This document shows, piece after piece, positions 46,424 to 58,437 of a stretch of DNA of 64,000 nucleotides. The position numbers and the translations under genes were made by a program. The notes beneath the pieces are model-generated. The model made no database searches. It had not been told where the DNA came from and saw only the letters and a program-made list of their open reading frames with translations. The first letter of the stretch is position 1. The number at the start of each line of letters is the position of its first letter. This DNA comes from Misgurnus anguillicaudatus. Lineage: Eukaryota > Chordata > Actinopteri > Cypriniformes > Cobitidae. Location: NCBI RefSeq assembly GCF_027580225.2, contig NC_073340.2, forward strand, positions 35,560,001 to 35,624,000, read 5' to 3'.

Positions 46424-46654
46424 TTAACAAGAGTTGATTTTGGAAATGGTTGTTGTATTTTGTTTTTGTTGAATCTTTGATTAACAGTTTATACAAATGC
46501 TGTAGCTCTGACTTTCTGAAGGATTGATATTTTCCAGTTTGTAAATCCATTTAAAAAATAATAGTACTTACTGTTTTGCATGTCTCTTTGGAATGCAGTG
46601 TTTGTGTTTTAGCACTTCTAAATCTACTGTGATAGTAACTATTTTAAACATTTG

Positions 46655-46876
46655 GGTCAGTTTCACAGATGGGGCTTTATTGCCTTAATTTGAAAACATA
46701 TTGCACTGACATATCTTGACATATATCAGTGCCATTGTTTTGTCTCAAGATGTACTCCAGTGTTGTTTTTGTAAGGTAGGTTTGTTTGTGAACTTTTTTT
46801 GTAAAAAATATCCTAATATAACTAGGGCCTAGTCATGGATTAATCTACAACCTGTCTGGGAAATTGCCCCTTTATG
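46655..46876. mobile_element. GGTTTCCCGGACAGG-type MITE, diverged copy 2
   Basis: Shares TTGCACTGACATATCTTGA and AACTAGGGCCTAGTCATGGA with the 39898-40136 copy. The termini are decayed (left GTCAGTTTCACAGATGG, right GGGAAATTGCCCC). Confidence 0.65.
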
Positions 46877-47574
46877 TATGTACTGCATGTGCTGATTGTT
46901 GTAATAGTTATTGACTGTTATTGAATTAATGTGTAGTGATTTAAATGAATTGATGATCTGAAATCAGTGGTTTGCCTCAATATCACTAAACATTTGTTCA
47001 AAACTCTTTGCTTTTTATGCCAATGCAAATGTATTTTGTATTTAAAAAAGAAATAAATAACATTTGGATAATTATGGGTGATTATTCTGGTGCCAGAGAC
47101 ATAATGAAATTGCTTTAGAGTTACATAATCCCATAATATAAGCATTAAAAAAGCATGTTGGAATTACAGATGAAAATCTAGTCCCCTTACGTAATAAAAT
47201 TACTTAAACATTACAAAATAAATGTGTTATAGTAAAGAGAAATAGCACTTTGAGTCAACATATTTATATTAAACTACTTAAAACAATTAAAATGTTTTGG
47301 TCTGACACATAAAAATTAAATGAGGAAAATCATGTTGGTTTTACACAATCGGATTATGTGGGACCGATGTACACATTAAAATTACATAAATTGAAAGGAT
47401 TTTTTTTCAGTGTATTTTACTTAGGAAAATCTAGTTCTCAATAAATGTTAATATTATTATGTAGAAATTATGAGCGTTAATCTAATAAATATTACTACAC
47501 CAAAAAGTTTGTTTTTTCAGTGTACAGTAGTCCTGTATAATGACATACAATATGTGAGTCTGGAGCACAAAACA

Positions 47575-47965
47575 CGGAAAGTATTCAGACCCCCTTTATA
47601 TTTTTTCACTTTATGTTTCATTGCAGCCATTTGCTTAAATCAAAAAGGTTCATTTTATTCCTCATTAATGTACACTCAGCACCCCATCTTGACAGAAAAA
47701 AGCAGACATGTAGAAATTTTATTAAAAAAGAAAAATTGCATGGTCATAGATAGTCAGACCCTTTGCTCTGACACTCATATTTAACTCACATGCTGTCCAT
47801 TCCTTCTGATTCCGTCCTTGAGATGGTTCTACTCTTTCATTGAAGTGTTTAATTAAACTGATTGGACTTGATCAGGAAAGGCACACACCTGTCTATATAA
47901 GACCTTACAGCTCACAGTGCATGTCAGAGCAAATGAGAATCATGAGGTCAAATGAGCTCAGAGAC
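47575..47965 (+). mobile_element. Tc1-like element, left end without transposase
   Basis: GGAAAGTATTCAGACCCCC, TAGTCAGACCCTTTGCTCTG and AGGCACACACCTGTCTATAT match the familiar 5' non-coding part of a fish Tc1-like family. The sequence breaks off before the transposase. Confidence 0.65.
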
Positions 47966-48049
47966 AGAAAACGTGCATTATTTGCCTCAGACATGTCTTC
48001 CATGCAAGTTGAAAAAGTTTAAATCAAGAAGAGAATTTGCATGATGCTA

Positions 48050-49170
48050 AGGTAAATCCCACCAGTAATCTTGATTGAGGAATGCATTTTTGGTTTCTAC
48101 ACAGCATAGAATGATGTTGGACTTAAAAGTAGTGCAGTAAGGTATAGCCTTCATTTACAATGCAAAGTTTAATTTAGTAAGTACAGGTATATAAAATAGC
48201 CGATATATGTTTACATGTGTTTATTTTTGTAAAATGTGAGAACTTGCGTGTTCCAAAGTTTTAATGGGATATCTTTTTTATATATCTTTATTTAATTATA
48301 TCTTATATTATTTGTATAGTATTCAATAAACTAGAAATGTGCAAGAGGATTTTTGCATTTACATAAAATAAAGAGAATTGCAGGTAAAACCAGTTTTTTT
48401 GCTTCTTAACATCTCACTGTTCCTGTTACCCAAGCATAGAATAATTTTAAAAGGCCAAGTCATCAGAACCGAACCGAAAAATGTGGATAAGAACTGAAAA
48501 TTGTATTGAACTGTGAACAAACTGTATTGTTGCATCCCTAGTAGATAGTAGTTAAGACGAAAGAAACTGTTTGTTGTTATAATCAGTTAGTTACATATTT
48601 AACATAATTATTTAACATAATTATTTCAAATTATATTTAAATTTTAGTTCAGATTTATGGATTACTTTAAATACTTTATTGTAGATAGTAGCTACACGAC
48701 CCCCTCTCCCCTTTAAGCAAGGTTTGTGCTTATAATAATAGTCTTGTGGGGTGGATTAATTTAAACTAATGTAATCAGCCGTTTTAAGCCAGGTTTCTGT
48801 TAAGCAGATCACATATAAGTTTTGGGGCCAGATTTACTAGCTGCTGATCGGATCCACTCCTTCACTGAACTTTAGTTAGTCATCTGCATCTGAATAAAGT
48901 CATGAACGACATGAATAAAATTACATGATTCGTGAACAAGGATACTTAACTGATACGTAACAAACAACTTTGTTAAAAAATCCCAAGTCCCACAGAAGTT
49001 CCAGTAGTCTCCTGCATATTGATAACAGCTCCCTGATGCCTGCAAATTAGTCACAATCTCCCGAAATCTAGAGCGAGCGAGCAAGAGACATGTAGTCAGG
49101 GTTGCCACCCGTCTGACATTGTCCTTCTATTTAATAACCTGTCCCGGGAAATTTATCAACTGTCCTGGGA
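48050..49170. other. Intergenic DNA, nothing recognised
   Basis: AT-rich, no supportable coding exon. Confidence 0.5.
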
Positions 49171-49176
49171 CACTGA

Positions 49177-49414
49177 GGGGAGGTTTCCCGGACAGGGATT
49201 AGACTAGTCTAAACTAAAATGAAAGTAATAGCTATCCAAACTGAAAACAACTTGCACTGACATATCTTAAAATACACCAGTGCCTTTTGTTTTGCCTCAA
49301 AATGCACACAAGTGATGTTTTTAGTCAGACATGTTTGTTCAAACTAGTTATATTTCCTCATTAAACTAAGGCTTAGTCCTGGTTTAAGCTAATCCCTGTC
49401 TGAGAAACCGCCCC
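49177..49414. mobile_element. GGTTTCCCGGACAGG MITE, copy 3
   Basis: Ends GGGGAGGTTTCCCGGACAGG and CTGTCTGAGAAACCGCCCC, flanked by TGA on both sides (49174-49176 and 49415-49417): a 3-bp duplication in line with a Harbinger-like mechanism. Confidence 0.8.
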
Positions 49415-49521
49415 TGAATGTCCCAGTTTTCGAAAAGCTATGTGAATATGAAGTTTAGGGCGCGTACGACCGAGAGGGAGACCTTGCGTCTGTGTGTGCT
49501 CACTCTGTGTGTGCCTCATTA

Positions 49522-50283
49522 GTCCCTTTCACACATACAGTCTTTACTGGTAATTTACTGGTAAATTGCAGTTAACATGTCATGTGTGAACAGAACCTTT
49601 CCAGTAAATCAGTGCTCCCAATTTACCAGTAAGATAGGTTGTAAGATTACCAGTAATTTACCGGTAAGCGCTATGTGTGACGAAAAATATAGGATTTCCG
49701 GCATTTAGAACGGACAACGTCAGACTGCGGTGACAGATCTGGCCAATCAGAATTTTTTTATACAGGTGACGTGTTTACCCCCGAACTGTTTACGAACATT
49801 TCCACACACATGCTGCTTAAAAGTCGAGCACAACTGAAGTTAACATCCACATTTCTTCACCAAAGTTGTTTAAAACAGCTTACCCTCTATTTGCCATATT
49901 GCCGACGTCCTTAGCACACCATCTGTGAAGCCCAATGTGCAAACGCAGGTTGACGCCGCCTCACGCAATTTGTTTGGTCACAAGCAACTTTGCGACCGTT
50001 TGCCACAGATGTGAAAACAACAAAATATGAACCGTGGATATTAAGTCATAACCCACCGTTGTTTACAAATACGACACGGAGCTCACCGGCCGTGCGCCAC
50101 AGGTAACTTCCGCTTTCTCTCTGAGTTTACCGGTATTTTGATACTGATGTGTGAATGATGTCTTACTGGTAAAAAGACGGAACCTCACTGCATGTGTGAA
50201 CAGCAAATTTTTGTATTTACTGGTAAATTCATTCTGGTAAATTTATGGTAATTTAAAAAAAATTACTGTGTGAAAGAGGCTGT
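49522..50283. mobile_element. MITE with CCTTTCACACA ends
   Basis: The left CCCTTTCACACATACAGT pairs with the right ACTGTGTGAAAGAGG. Repeated TTTACTGGTAA / TTACCAGTAA blocks occur in both halves. No coding capacity. Confidence 0.65.
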
Positions 50284-50289
50284 TAAGCG

Positions 50290-51110
50290 CATGTAAGACA
50301 GAGAGCATCCTGATTGGCCTGTTTCTGTAAATCAACAAATCAATTGTCAGTGTGGGGGAGCTTTTATCTCTTCTGACGAACCGAATTATCTAGAAACAGG
50401 AGCGCCCCAAAAGGGAAAATATAAGACACATTTTACGCCAGACTACACGAAAGTGTACCCTGTCTTATAAGAGTTAAAAATAATGACAATCTTGCAGAGT
50501 GTAAAGTTTGTAACACTGACTTCAGCATTGCCCGTGGGAGGTTAAATGATTGTAAAATACATGTTGAGATGAGTTCAACAAGTTTAATTTCATGTGCATA
50601 TTTTTCAGGCCGGCTAGTTGCCAAGGCTACATGAAAACAACAAACTCCTGAAGGTACATTCACATTACAAGAGACTTTGTTGCTGTGTGTCGCTCGTCTT
50701 TTTCAAAAGAGGCGTTTCTATATCTGGTTGTAATAAACAAATCAGTAACGTCCACTCCAGTAACTGATGAGAGACGAATGACGTGAACTCCCCTGCTTCG
50801 TTCTCATTGGTTGTTGCTCCCGAATGTCGCTACTAATTTGCATAAAGTTAAACATTTCTCAATTTTGCCCCATCCAGTCGCTTATGGTTACTGTCGCTCA
50901 TGTAGTTGGATGTCGCCAAGCTTCTATTAAATCAATGAGATTGCGTCGCTCTACGACTGCTAGTCGCTGCTAGTCTGAATGCAGGCTTAGACCTGTTTAA
51001 AGTTGTAATGGATTATAAATAAAAAACTGTTTACATAAATAGTAAAAGCAGCTTATATAAATAGTAAAAGTGATCTACATATTTTAATATAATTAACAAA
51101 TAATTGGGTA
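50290..51110. other. Intergenic DNA, nothing firm
   Basis: Fragments of dispersed repeats (GTCGCT-rich stretch at 50680-50990) but no element with two ends and no gene. Confidence 0.45.
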
Positions 51111-51112
51111 AC

Positions 51113-51589
51113 TGTCAGGACTCTGCCAAAAGAGTCTGGTTTTATATTTATGTTTTATTGTGATGGCAGGGTTCTGACAGTCTCTTGTTTCATGTGGAGG
51201 CGCATGCCTTGTTTATTGTGGCATGTGCCTCTGGTGTCTCGTCTCTAGTCCCAGCCGCCCTTGTTCTCCCTGTTAATTATTCATTATCAGTTATCCCACG
51301 CACCTGTGTTGCCCTTGTTTAGTTGCCCTATTTAATATCCTCTTGTCTCTTGTCTTGTGCTGGATCATTGTGCTGATACGTGTCATGTTTTGCAGTCTTT
51401 CGTGTTCATTCAGTTTAATGTTTTTATCAGAATGTTTCATGTTAAGTCAGTGTTGTAAATTCATGTTTAATGTTGTGTTGCCCCCTCGTGGGTTTTTTTT
51501 ATTTCATGTTTTATAAAATAAATGTTCTATGTTCACTCCCCAATATCATCTGCGCTTGGGTTCTCTTGTTCCCCGTCTCAATCCTCACA
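51113..51589 (+). repeat. 477-bp LTR, family 1
   Basis: Starts TGTCAGGACTCTGCC and ends CAATCCTCACA; contains AATAAA (about 51517) and Pol II-like leader sequence. TG...CA borders. It is followed immediately by integrase coding sequence, with no primer-binding site, so it is not in a normal 5' LTR position. Confidence 0.7.
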
Positions 51590-52859
51590 GAACATCCTGG
51601 GGTTCGGAGATCGCTGGCTGCCGTCCGTCAGCGATTTTGGTGGCCCTCTATGGGCTCCAATGTCAGACAGTTTGTGTTAGCCTGTCAAGTTTGTGCCCAT
51701 AAAAAGGCCTCTCATCAAACCCCGGTTGGTCTTCTTAAGCCCTTATCTGTCCCTTCCCGTCCATGGTCTCACATAGCCATTGATTTTGTTACCAATTTAC
51801 CCAGTTCTAGAGGTAACACTGTCATTTTGACCATTGTCGACCGCTTCTCTAAAGCGGCGCATTTTGTCCCTCTGCCCAAGCTTCCCTCTGCCAAGGAAAC
51901 GGCTCAGATTATGATAGAGCACGTCTTTCGCTTACATGGTCTGCCTTCTGATGTGGTTTCTGATAGGGGTCCTCAGTTTATTTCCCGTTTTTGACAGGAG
52001 ATCTGTAGACAGATCGGCTCCACAGCCAGCTTGTCTTCAGGTTATAACCCACAGACCAACGGGCAATGTGAATGGGCTAACCAGTATCTTGGTCGTGCGC
52101 TCCACTGTCTGACATCTCAATATCCGAGCTCCTGGTGCCAACAGTTACCCTGGGTAAAATATGCCCATAACTCTCTTCCCGTTTCATCTCTCAAAATGTC
52201 CCCGTTTGAGGCTTCCATGGGTTTTCAGCCTCCTCTTTTCCCAGCTCAAGAAACCGATGCGGCGGTTCCGTCTGCGTTAGCCTTCGTTTGACGTTGCAGA
52301 CGCACCTGGAGGAGGGCTAGAAATACTTTACTCGAGACTTCCAGACGAATCAAGACCGCAGCTGATCGTCACCGTAGACCCGCTCCCCGCCTTATCTGTG
52401 GGCAGAAGGTATGGCTTTCTTCCAAGGATCTGTCTCTCCGAGGGCCATCTCGTAAGCTGGCACCTCGCTTCCTTGGGCCATACAGCATTGTTAAGGTTAT
52501 TAACCCAGTGACGGTCAAGCTCAGATTGCCCCCTGCTCTCGGTCGGGTCCATCCAGTTTTTCATGTGTCTAAACTGAAGCCTGTGTTTTTTTCTCCTCTT
52601 AACCCTGTCCCTTCTGCTCCCACCCCTCCCACCCCGCAGCTTTTGGACGGTGCCCCAGTTTTTACTGTTAAATCCCTTTTAGATGTGCGTCGGCGGGGCA
52701 GGGGTTTTCAGTATTTAGTGGATTGGGAGGGCTATGGTCCGGAGGAGAGGTGTTGGGTACCGGCCCGGGACATCTTGGATCCTGACCTGATTGAGGATTT
52801 CCGTCGGCGACGAGGTGAGCCCTCCCATGGACCGCCTGGTGGCGGTCGTGGGGGGGTCC
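51590..52859 (+). pseudogene. Ty3/gypsy chromovirus integrase and chromodomain remnant
   Basis: Begins inside the zinc-binding region ([28 protein letters not shown]), then the integrase core: [58 protein letters not shown] and E of the catalytic triad are present. Then [19 protein letters not shown] and the chromodomain [20 protein letters not shown]. Stops at 51992-51994 and 52289-52291 break the frame. Everything upstream (gag, protease, RT, RNase H) is missing. A G-rich polypurine tract precedes the 3' LTR. Confidence 0.88.
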
Positions 52860-53230
52860 TGTCATGACTTTGGTTTTATTGACTGCTGTATTTTGGTTTC
52901 CCTGTGTTTTGTGTTGAACGCTTCACACGTGCACGTCTCTCTCATGGGTGTAATCAGTGTTATCTTCTTCACCTGCGTCACTCACACCTGCAGTTTATTT
53001 GATGGCCAATCGGTTCAGTATTTAATCCCTGTGTGTTTAGTGTTTCGTTGCAAGTTCGTCTGTGTATGTTCTCGCCAGCTACTAGCTCTGCTAGTTTATT
53101 TATTTCCTTTCCAGTTTAATCTGTGCTCTCTGCTGCACAGGAATCGCATTTGGAATCCTGTGTCTATGATCGCTGACTGCTTCAAAGACTGTTCTCCATC
53201 TGTCACTCTAAAGGACTGCTAACTCTTTCT
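52860..53230 (+). repeat. 3' LTR of the chromovirus, family 2 (3' border unsure)
   Basis: TGTCATGACTTTGG follows a polypurine tract (GTGGGGGGGTCC). The sequence does not match the LTR at 51113-51589 beyond TGTCA, so the two LTRs are from different families. The right border could not be fixed. Confidence 0.5.
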
Positions 53231-53827
53231 GCCTGCTATATAGACTGCCATTTACTATCTGCGAGTATTGGAGACTCGCCGCGGCATTGTCGCTGTCCAG
53301 CAGGGCGGTCCTTCGCCTTTGGAGCTGTCCAGCTTCTCTCGCCAGCAACTTTAACGCTCTCTCTCTCTCTCTGCCCATCTCAGGAGATCATCATCCACCT
53401 GTGTTGTGCGGCGCGGAGCCCAGTCGAGTGGTGGATCCTTCTCACTGCTGTGTGTGCCCATCTTCCTCTCACCCCTGGATATCGAATGTTAACCGTAAAC
53501 TGTCCAGGGGTTGCATGACAAGAACGTTACATTTGTAGCATTCTTTTTTAAGATTAACGTTAAATAAAGGTGATTTACAACTTCAATTTCAGCACGAAAA
53601 CAGGATTTTAACTATATTTTTGTCAGACACTGTAAGACACCCTTGAGAAAGTGTGTGCTTAAGTTTTGGTTATACGATCTCAAAAAAGTAGTTATACCGC
53701 TATCATTTTTAAAGCGATAACTAACACTGCCATTTGTTTACATATAAAAAACAAATAAAGATTAGACCTGAATGATCTGTTTTATTACGTTGTGTGGGTA
53801 CAACCCCATAACAGTCATAAATTAAAG

Positions 53828-55960
53828 CTGCAAGCAGCAATGGAAGGGCCCTTGCACGCATTTGCACCACCAACCCGATGGCCTCAGGAAAAACAGTGAA
53901 CAGTGGGGATATGAATTTTAGTGTGTAAATATATGTGGATATTCTAATTAGACTGACCAAATATAATGTTGATATTGTTAAATCTCTTAGAGCAAATCGC
54001 AAATTCCTTAAGATCTTTCTGACCATACAAGATGATGATTTAATTATATTTTATGAGCAGTAAATTACAGTGTAAAACCTGACATTTCCTACCGCCAGCA
54101 GGTGGCGCTATGACTGTATGTGAATAATTCCATGTTGATGTGTTAAAGGGCGTGTTGCAGGTAACATTTTTCAAAGACTTTGTGCAATTTGTTTGTTGAT
54201 AATAAACATTTAAGCTGTTATCCATTGTATTTTATGTTGTTGAGTATCACAAAACGGAATTTAATACGAAAAAGTACAGCGGTTTGCAATGATTCTCCTT
54301 TCCCCCACAACACGAGAATTTACCAAAGCCCCCTTGAGAGCATTGAGAGTGACTAGAGAGATGAGTACAGTACAGTTCTGATAGCGCAGATTATAGATAA
54401 ATACATATAAAGATAGATAGACAGACAAACAGACAGACAAGTATAGAGAGATAGGCAGACAGCCAGATAGCATAACATAAGCATAACTTAGTGAAGAAAG
54501 TAAACAAACAATTAACATACTCGTGCGTGCTGGCTTGAGGGGGACCATGATCCTGCCTGAAATGGGTGTATGCGATCTTCAGCACAAACGGATTTAGGCA
54601 GCATGTCTTAAATCCTGGAAGCTGAGTGAGGCACGTCACATCTGTTCGCAGGGAAAGCTTCTCGACCGGTGACCAAAACGCAATCACTTCCTTACAGCCA
54701 GTAGCGGAGTGGCAAACGGGAGAGTTGGGACTTTCCCGGTGGGCCGGTCTGATAATAGTTATATATTTCAAGTTATATACTTGCAACACCGTCTGGCGGC
54801 GTGATGTGCAGCCGGTTCCCGCAGCCCGCTGGTCAAACCCTGCAGCCTCTCTGCTCAACTAAGTATATAAAAGTGCTCAACCCGTTCGGCAGGTCCAACC
54901 ATATCCAGGATTTATAAAAAACGGTGTTCAATGAGCGGTTCCTCCTCAAATGGCATAGCCTGTCATCATTTGATGTAAAAAGCCGCCGAACGCCTGTTTA
55001 AATGCAGTGTATGTATGCGGTCGGATCCGAGTACGCTGCAGCTGCTGACCGCTGCTTCTGTGTATCAAATGATTGTGCAATTCGTTATGATCGCATAAAC
55101 AATATAACAAAGCATCCTTTTATTTCACAAAACAGTATATTTTAGATATTATTTGATAGACTAGTAAGTGTGGATTAAGGATGTTTAAAAATTTCTAGCC
55201 TGGTGGTCAAGACATGAATGGATCAAATCAGCAGATTTGCAAAGTTTTATTTATCTCCACATTTATCATAAATAATAATTAGCAGGGTAACTTTGCAGTA
55301 TACCACATTATATATTTCCTACGATTTATATATGATTTCCAAATTATATACGTAAGTATTAAACGACAATAAATGTCTCATCTATCTCTATGGCTCTGGC
55401 TGAGGCTTTCTACACGTCTCCCCAACGTGACGTCATTGCCGAATTGCTTAAAAAAACGCAAAAACATAAAAAAGTGGTCTTTAAGACCATTTTTGAGACA
55501 TTTCAAAAATTATATACATATTTTGAGTGATTTATGTACCCATTAATCGACAGTGGTGGTTAACCTGCAACACGCCCTTAAAGGCCAGGGCACTTATCAA
55601 ACATGTGAAGTGTGGGTCAGTTTAGACTTTGTAAGCCTGTGTCAGAACAACTTCCTTTTTTATGGTGAAAAGCCGAAATTTGGCAGGCTGCCACGGACAC
55701 ACCCTCCAACCAAAAGTCAAGATTTCTGCAATTTAGCGTCGCAGCTAATCAAAAACCATATTTGCTGCCTTTAGAAAAGCAATAAAATCAATAAGCAGCA
55801 TTCATTTCAGGCTATTAGTGCAACCCCATTGTTATATGTGGATCTTATATATCAGATTTCATTTTTATGTAACTTTAATCTCTTTAATTTGTCACCAGAG
55901 GGGGTGCCACAGATGACACTCCATTTGAGGCTGAAATAGTCCTGGATGGTGTTCAGGTTC
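53828..55960. repeat. AGCTGCAAGCAGC dispersed repeat, split by an insertion
   Basis: Left part 53828-54142 (AAAGCTGCAAGCAGCAATGG; CCAGCAGGTGGCGCTATGAC) and right part from 55583, which appears to continue it (AGCCGAAATTTGGCAGGCTG). Interrupted by the element at 54148-55577. The right border is approximate. Confidence 0.5.
54148..55577. mobile_element. 1.4-kb DNA transposon with GGGCGTGTTGCAGGT ends
   Basis: GGGCGTGTTGCAGGTAAC on the left and GTTAACCTGCAACACGCCC on the right are inverted repeats, flanked by TTAAA on both sides (54143-54147 and 55578-55582). The interior holds a GACA/GATA tract (54405-54470) and no transposase. A TTAA-choosing superfamily (piggyBac/Kolobok) is likely. Confidence 0.75.
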
Positions 55961-57185
55961 TGTTAGGATTGTCCAGTCTCACCAATGCATGCATTTCCTT
56001 GTTTCCCTTACGAAAAAGAAGTTTATTAAAGTGTGCTATAAGTATACTTTTTTAAAACTTAAAATAAGAAAGTATACTGTCAGTTGACTTTTTATGTACT
56101 TCTCTAGAATGTACTTGAGGTACTTCTTAGAAATATACTTAAATTGTACTAAAGTATACTTGACCTATACTGACCGAAATGTCTAAGTATATTTGGCCTA
56201 TACTTGTTTACTGACATATACTTAAAAGTATAAAGTAAAAAATGCAACAACAAAAGCTACATCAAGAAAGCTGCAAAAAGCCATATGAATAGCCCTGGTG
56301 AAAAATAAATATACTTTATTGTATTACAAGTATATTTAACTTTGCAATAGTACATTACAAATATACTTAGAAAGAAACCATCTTTGAATATATTGAAAGT
56401 ATGCTTACAATATATTTGTTTACAATTAAACTTTTAACATATTTTAAAATAATTATAATTTAGTATATTTTCTAAAAGTATACTTTAAAAAATATATATA
56501 CTTGGAGTTAAAGTTCTGTGCAATTTTTAAAGTATACTAATTTGAACTTATTTTAAAGTTTATTTTAGGTATACTTTATCCGTTAAAGTTATCATTATAA
56601 TAATGCACTGACAGCATATTTATAAAATACATTATTTAGCATCATTTAGAAACAATATATTTGAAGTAAATTTTGAAAGTATGTGTAGTGTACAAATGTA
56701 TATTATCTTTATGGAGAATCTTTAGTGTTAGTAAACTAGTAGGTCACCAACCCTGTGCCGCAGGTACACTTGCAAGTACTATACTTTCAGTTAACCAGCA
56801 GCTCACCACTCAACTTTACTTTAAGTGAACTTAACATCATACTATAAATATATATATATTGCACTTAAAGTACAATACAATGTTCCTGTGTATTAATTTT
56901 TATACTTGACATATACCTTTTAATTGTACTTTCAATTTGAATCTAAATCTTTCGTATGCTATCAGTGAGCTAATCAAACAAAAATAATAAATAAAAAAAT
57001 AATAAATATATTATTTATATATTATATAATCACTTTCAACATTTGATATGTTATCTATATTCTATTGTGAATAAAATATAAGTTTATGAGATTTGTAAAT
57101 TATTCCATTCCTTTTTTACTCACAATTTCTACAGTGTCCCAACTTTTTCTGATTTGAGGTTGTTTATATATATTTATCTATATAT

Positions 57186-57462
57186 ATGGCTGAATCCCCT
57201 GAATATTAACTTTCTTTCTGGACTCCATTTCCCATAATCCCGCATACCTGGACTGATTACTCTGCCACCTAAAAACTCATTGGACAGCCTATATAAACTC
57301 TCTGGAAACATTCAGTCAGTGCAAAGTCTTGATTTGTACCGGCTGTCATTGCTGAGCGGTTTGCCTGCCTGACATTGCTGTTGTTTGACCTTGCATGTTG
57401 GAATATGAGTGTTTAATAAAAACCTGCAGATGGATCCTCAGTGTCAAAGTGCTTTGTTACAC
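57186..57462 (+). repeat. Probable solo gypsy LTR
   Basis: A non-repetitive block among AGTATACTT words with CCATTTCCCATAATCCC, TATATAAACTC (TATA-like), AATAAAAACC (poly(A)-like) and an end near TTTGTTACA. Order and composition fit a gypsy LTR. The borders and any duplication are unproven. Confidence 0.4.
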
Positions 57463-57548
57463 AAGCAGTATACAATAAGTAACCTACTAGTTTACTAAGA
57501 GTACACTAACAGAACACTTGCATGTACACTTGAAGTATATGACTAGTA

Positions 57549-57760
57549 AACGTCTCGGTTACGGATGTAACCCTCGTTCCCTGAAGGAGGGAACGGAGAC
57601 GTCACGTCGTGACCGACGAATTGGGAACTCGCTTAGAGAGACCAATCTGCTTCGTATACTACTAAAACGCCAATGAACTTGGCATTGAGATATTTGCATA
57701 ATGCTGGCGCCGCCCCGCCAGGTGCGTATATAAGGCGCACGTGCAAATAGGGAAATCAGC
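57549..57760. repeat. DIRS left (3') inverted terminal repeat
   Basis: From GACGTCACGTCGTGACCGAC inward to GGGAAATCAGC it is the apparent exact inverse of 63303-63450. The outer 46 bases (TCTCGGTTACGGATG...) are unique to this end and recur inverted at 57831-57884. It includes a TATATAAGG promoter-like word. Confidence 0.9.
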
Positions 57761-57830
57761 TTCTGTTCGCTGAGAAAGCCGGAAGGTGACCGGCCTAAAC
57801 AGCAGGTGGCAGCACCTGTGGCGACGGGAC

Positions 57831-57937
57831 GTGACGTCTCCGTTCCCTCCTTCAGGGAACGAGGGTTACATCCGTAACCGAGACGTTCCCTTTCAGTCGG
57901 TCACTACGACGTCACGTCGTGACCGACGAATTGGGAA
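57831..57937. repeat. DIRS internal complementary region
   Basis: 57831-57885 is the inverse of the left terminus (57551-57605). 57885-57937 is the inverse of the right terminus (63436-63488). The two halves meet at a single GTT. This is the layout expected of the template that lets DIRS elements restore their ends and circularise. Confidence 0.92.
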
Positions 57938-58437
57938 TCCCTACCAAAACGCCACTAGGGGCTGACCTCTTCCAGTGTCTGCGTAAAGCCCTCCGGTTCC
58001 ACTTAAGGATAAGGAGAATTAGGTTTTAAGGCAGAAGGCCGGGCACTAGATGTTCCTTTAACCCACAGTAGTGCCAGCGACTGGGAAGCGCCCTATCTGA
58101 GCGGTATAAGGACGCTGCGGAAGCCACCGCCCCGTTAAGGGCTATTGGTGGGCGAAAGTCAACCGTAGTTGAGGTATAAATGACAGCCGTGGCTGTGTAA
58201 GCAAAGCAGTGCTCTGCTAAGGGAAACGTGGGCTGGTAGGATTAACCCCACGGAATAATACTCACAAAGGAACCCGTTGGGACACAATGTGGGGCCCTGG
58301 CCAAACACGTAGGTTCGTAAGAATACAGCTAGTGAAAGGCTGACAGCCAATGCTCCGCAACAAAGGCTGTCAAGGCAGTGGAGAGAGCAAATCAAACCAT
58401 TACGCATTTTTGCTCTGTTAGCCTTCCATACTGAAAC

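Larger units (their letters stand above)
43250..47412. mobile_element. Putative 4.2-kb CACTG-ended element carrying gene fragments
   Basis: CACTGAAAAAA at 43250 and TTTTTTCAGTG ending at 47412, each flanked by TA. Ends of this form belong to CACTA/EnSpm-like fish elements. Between them lie an exon-structured coding remnant (43558-45616), two TTAA-type MITEs and one GGTTTCCC-type MITE. Pairing stops soon after the termini, so the two ends might belong to separate insertions; an alternative right end is CAGTG at about 47519-47523. Confidence 0.4.

Noticed and set aside
53270..53540. GC-richer stretch after the chromovirus, considered as a second coding region
   Set aside because: Frames are short, with no recognisable domain; it may be LTR or a retroelement leader but cannot be supported.
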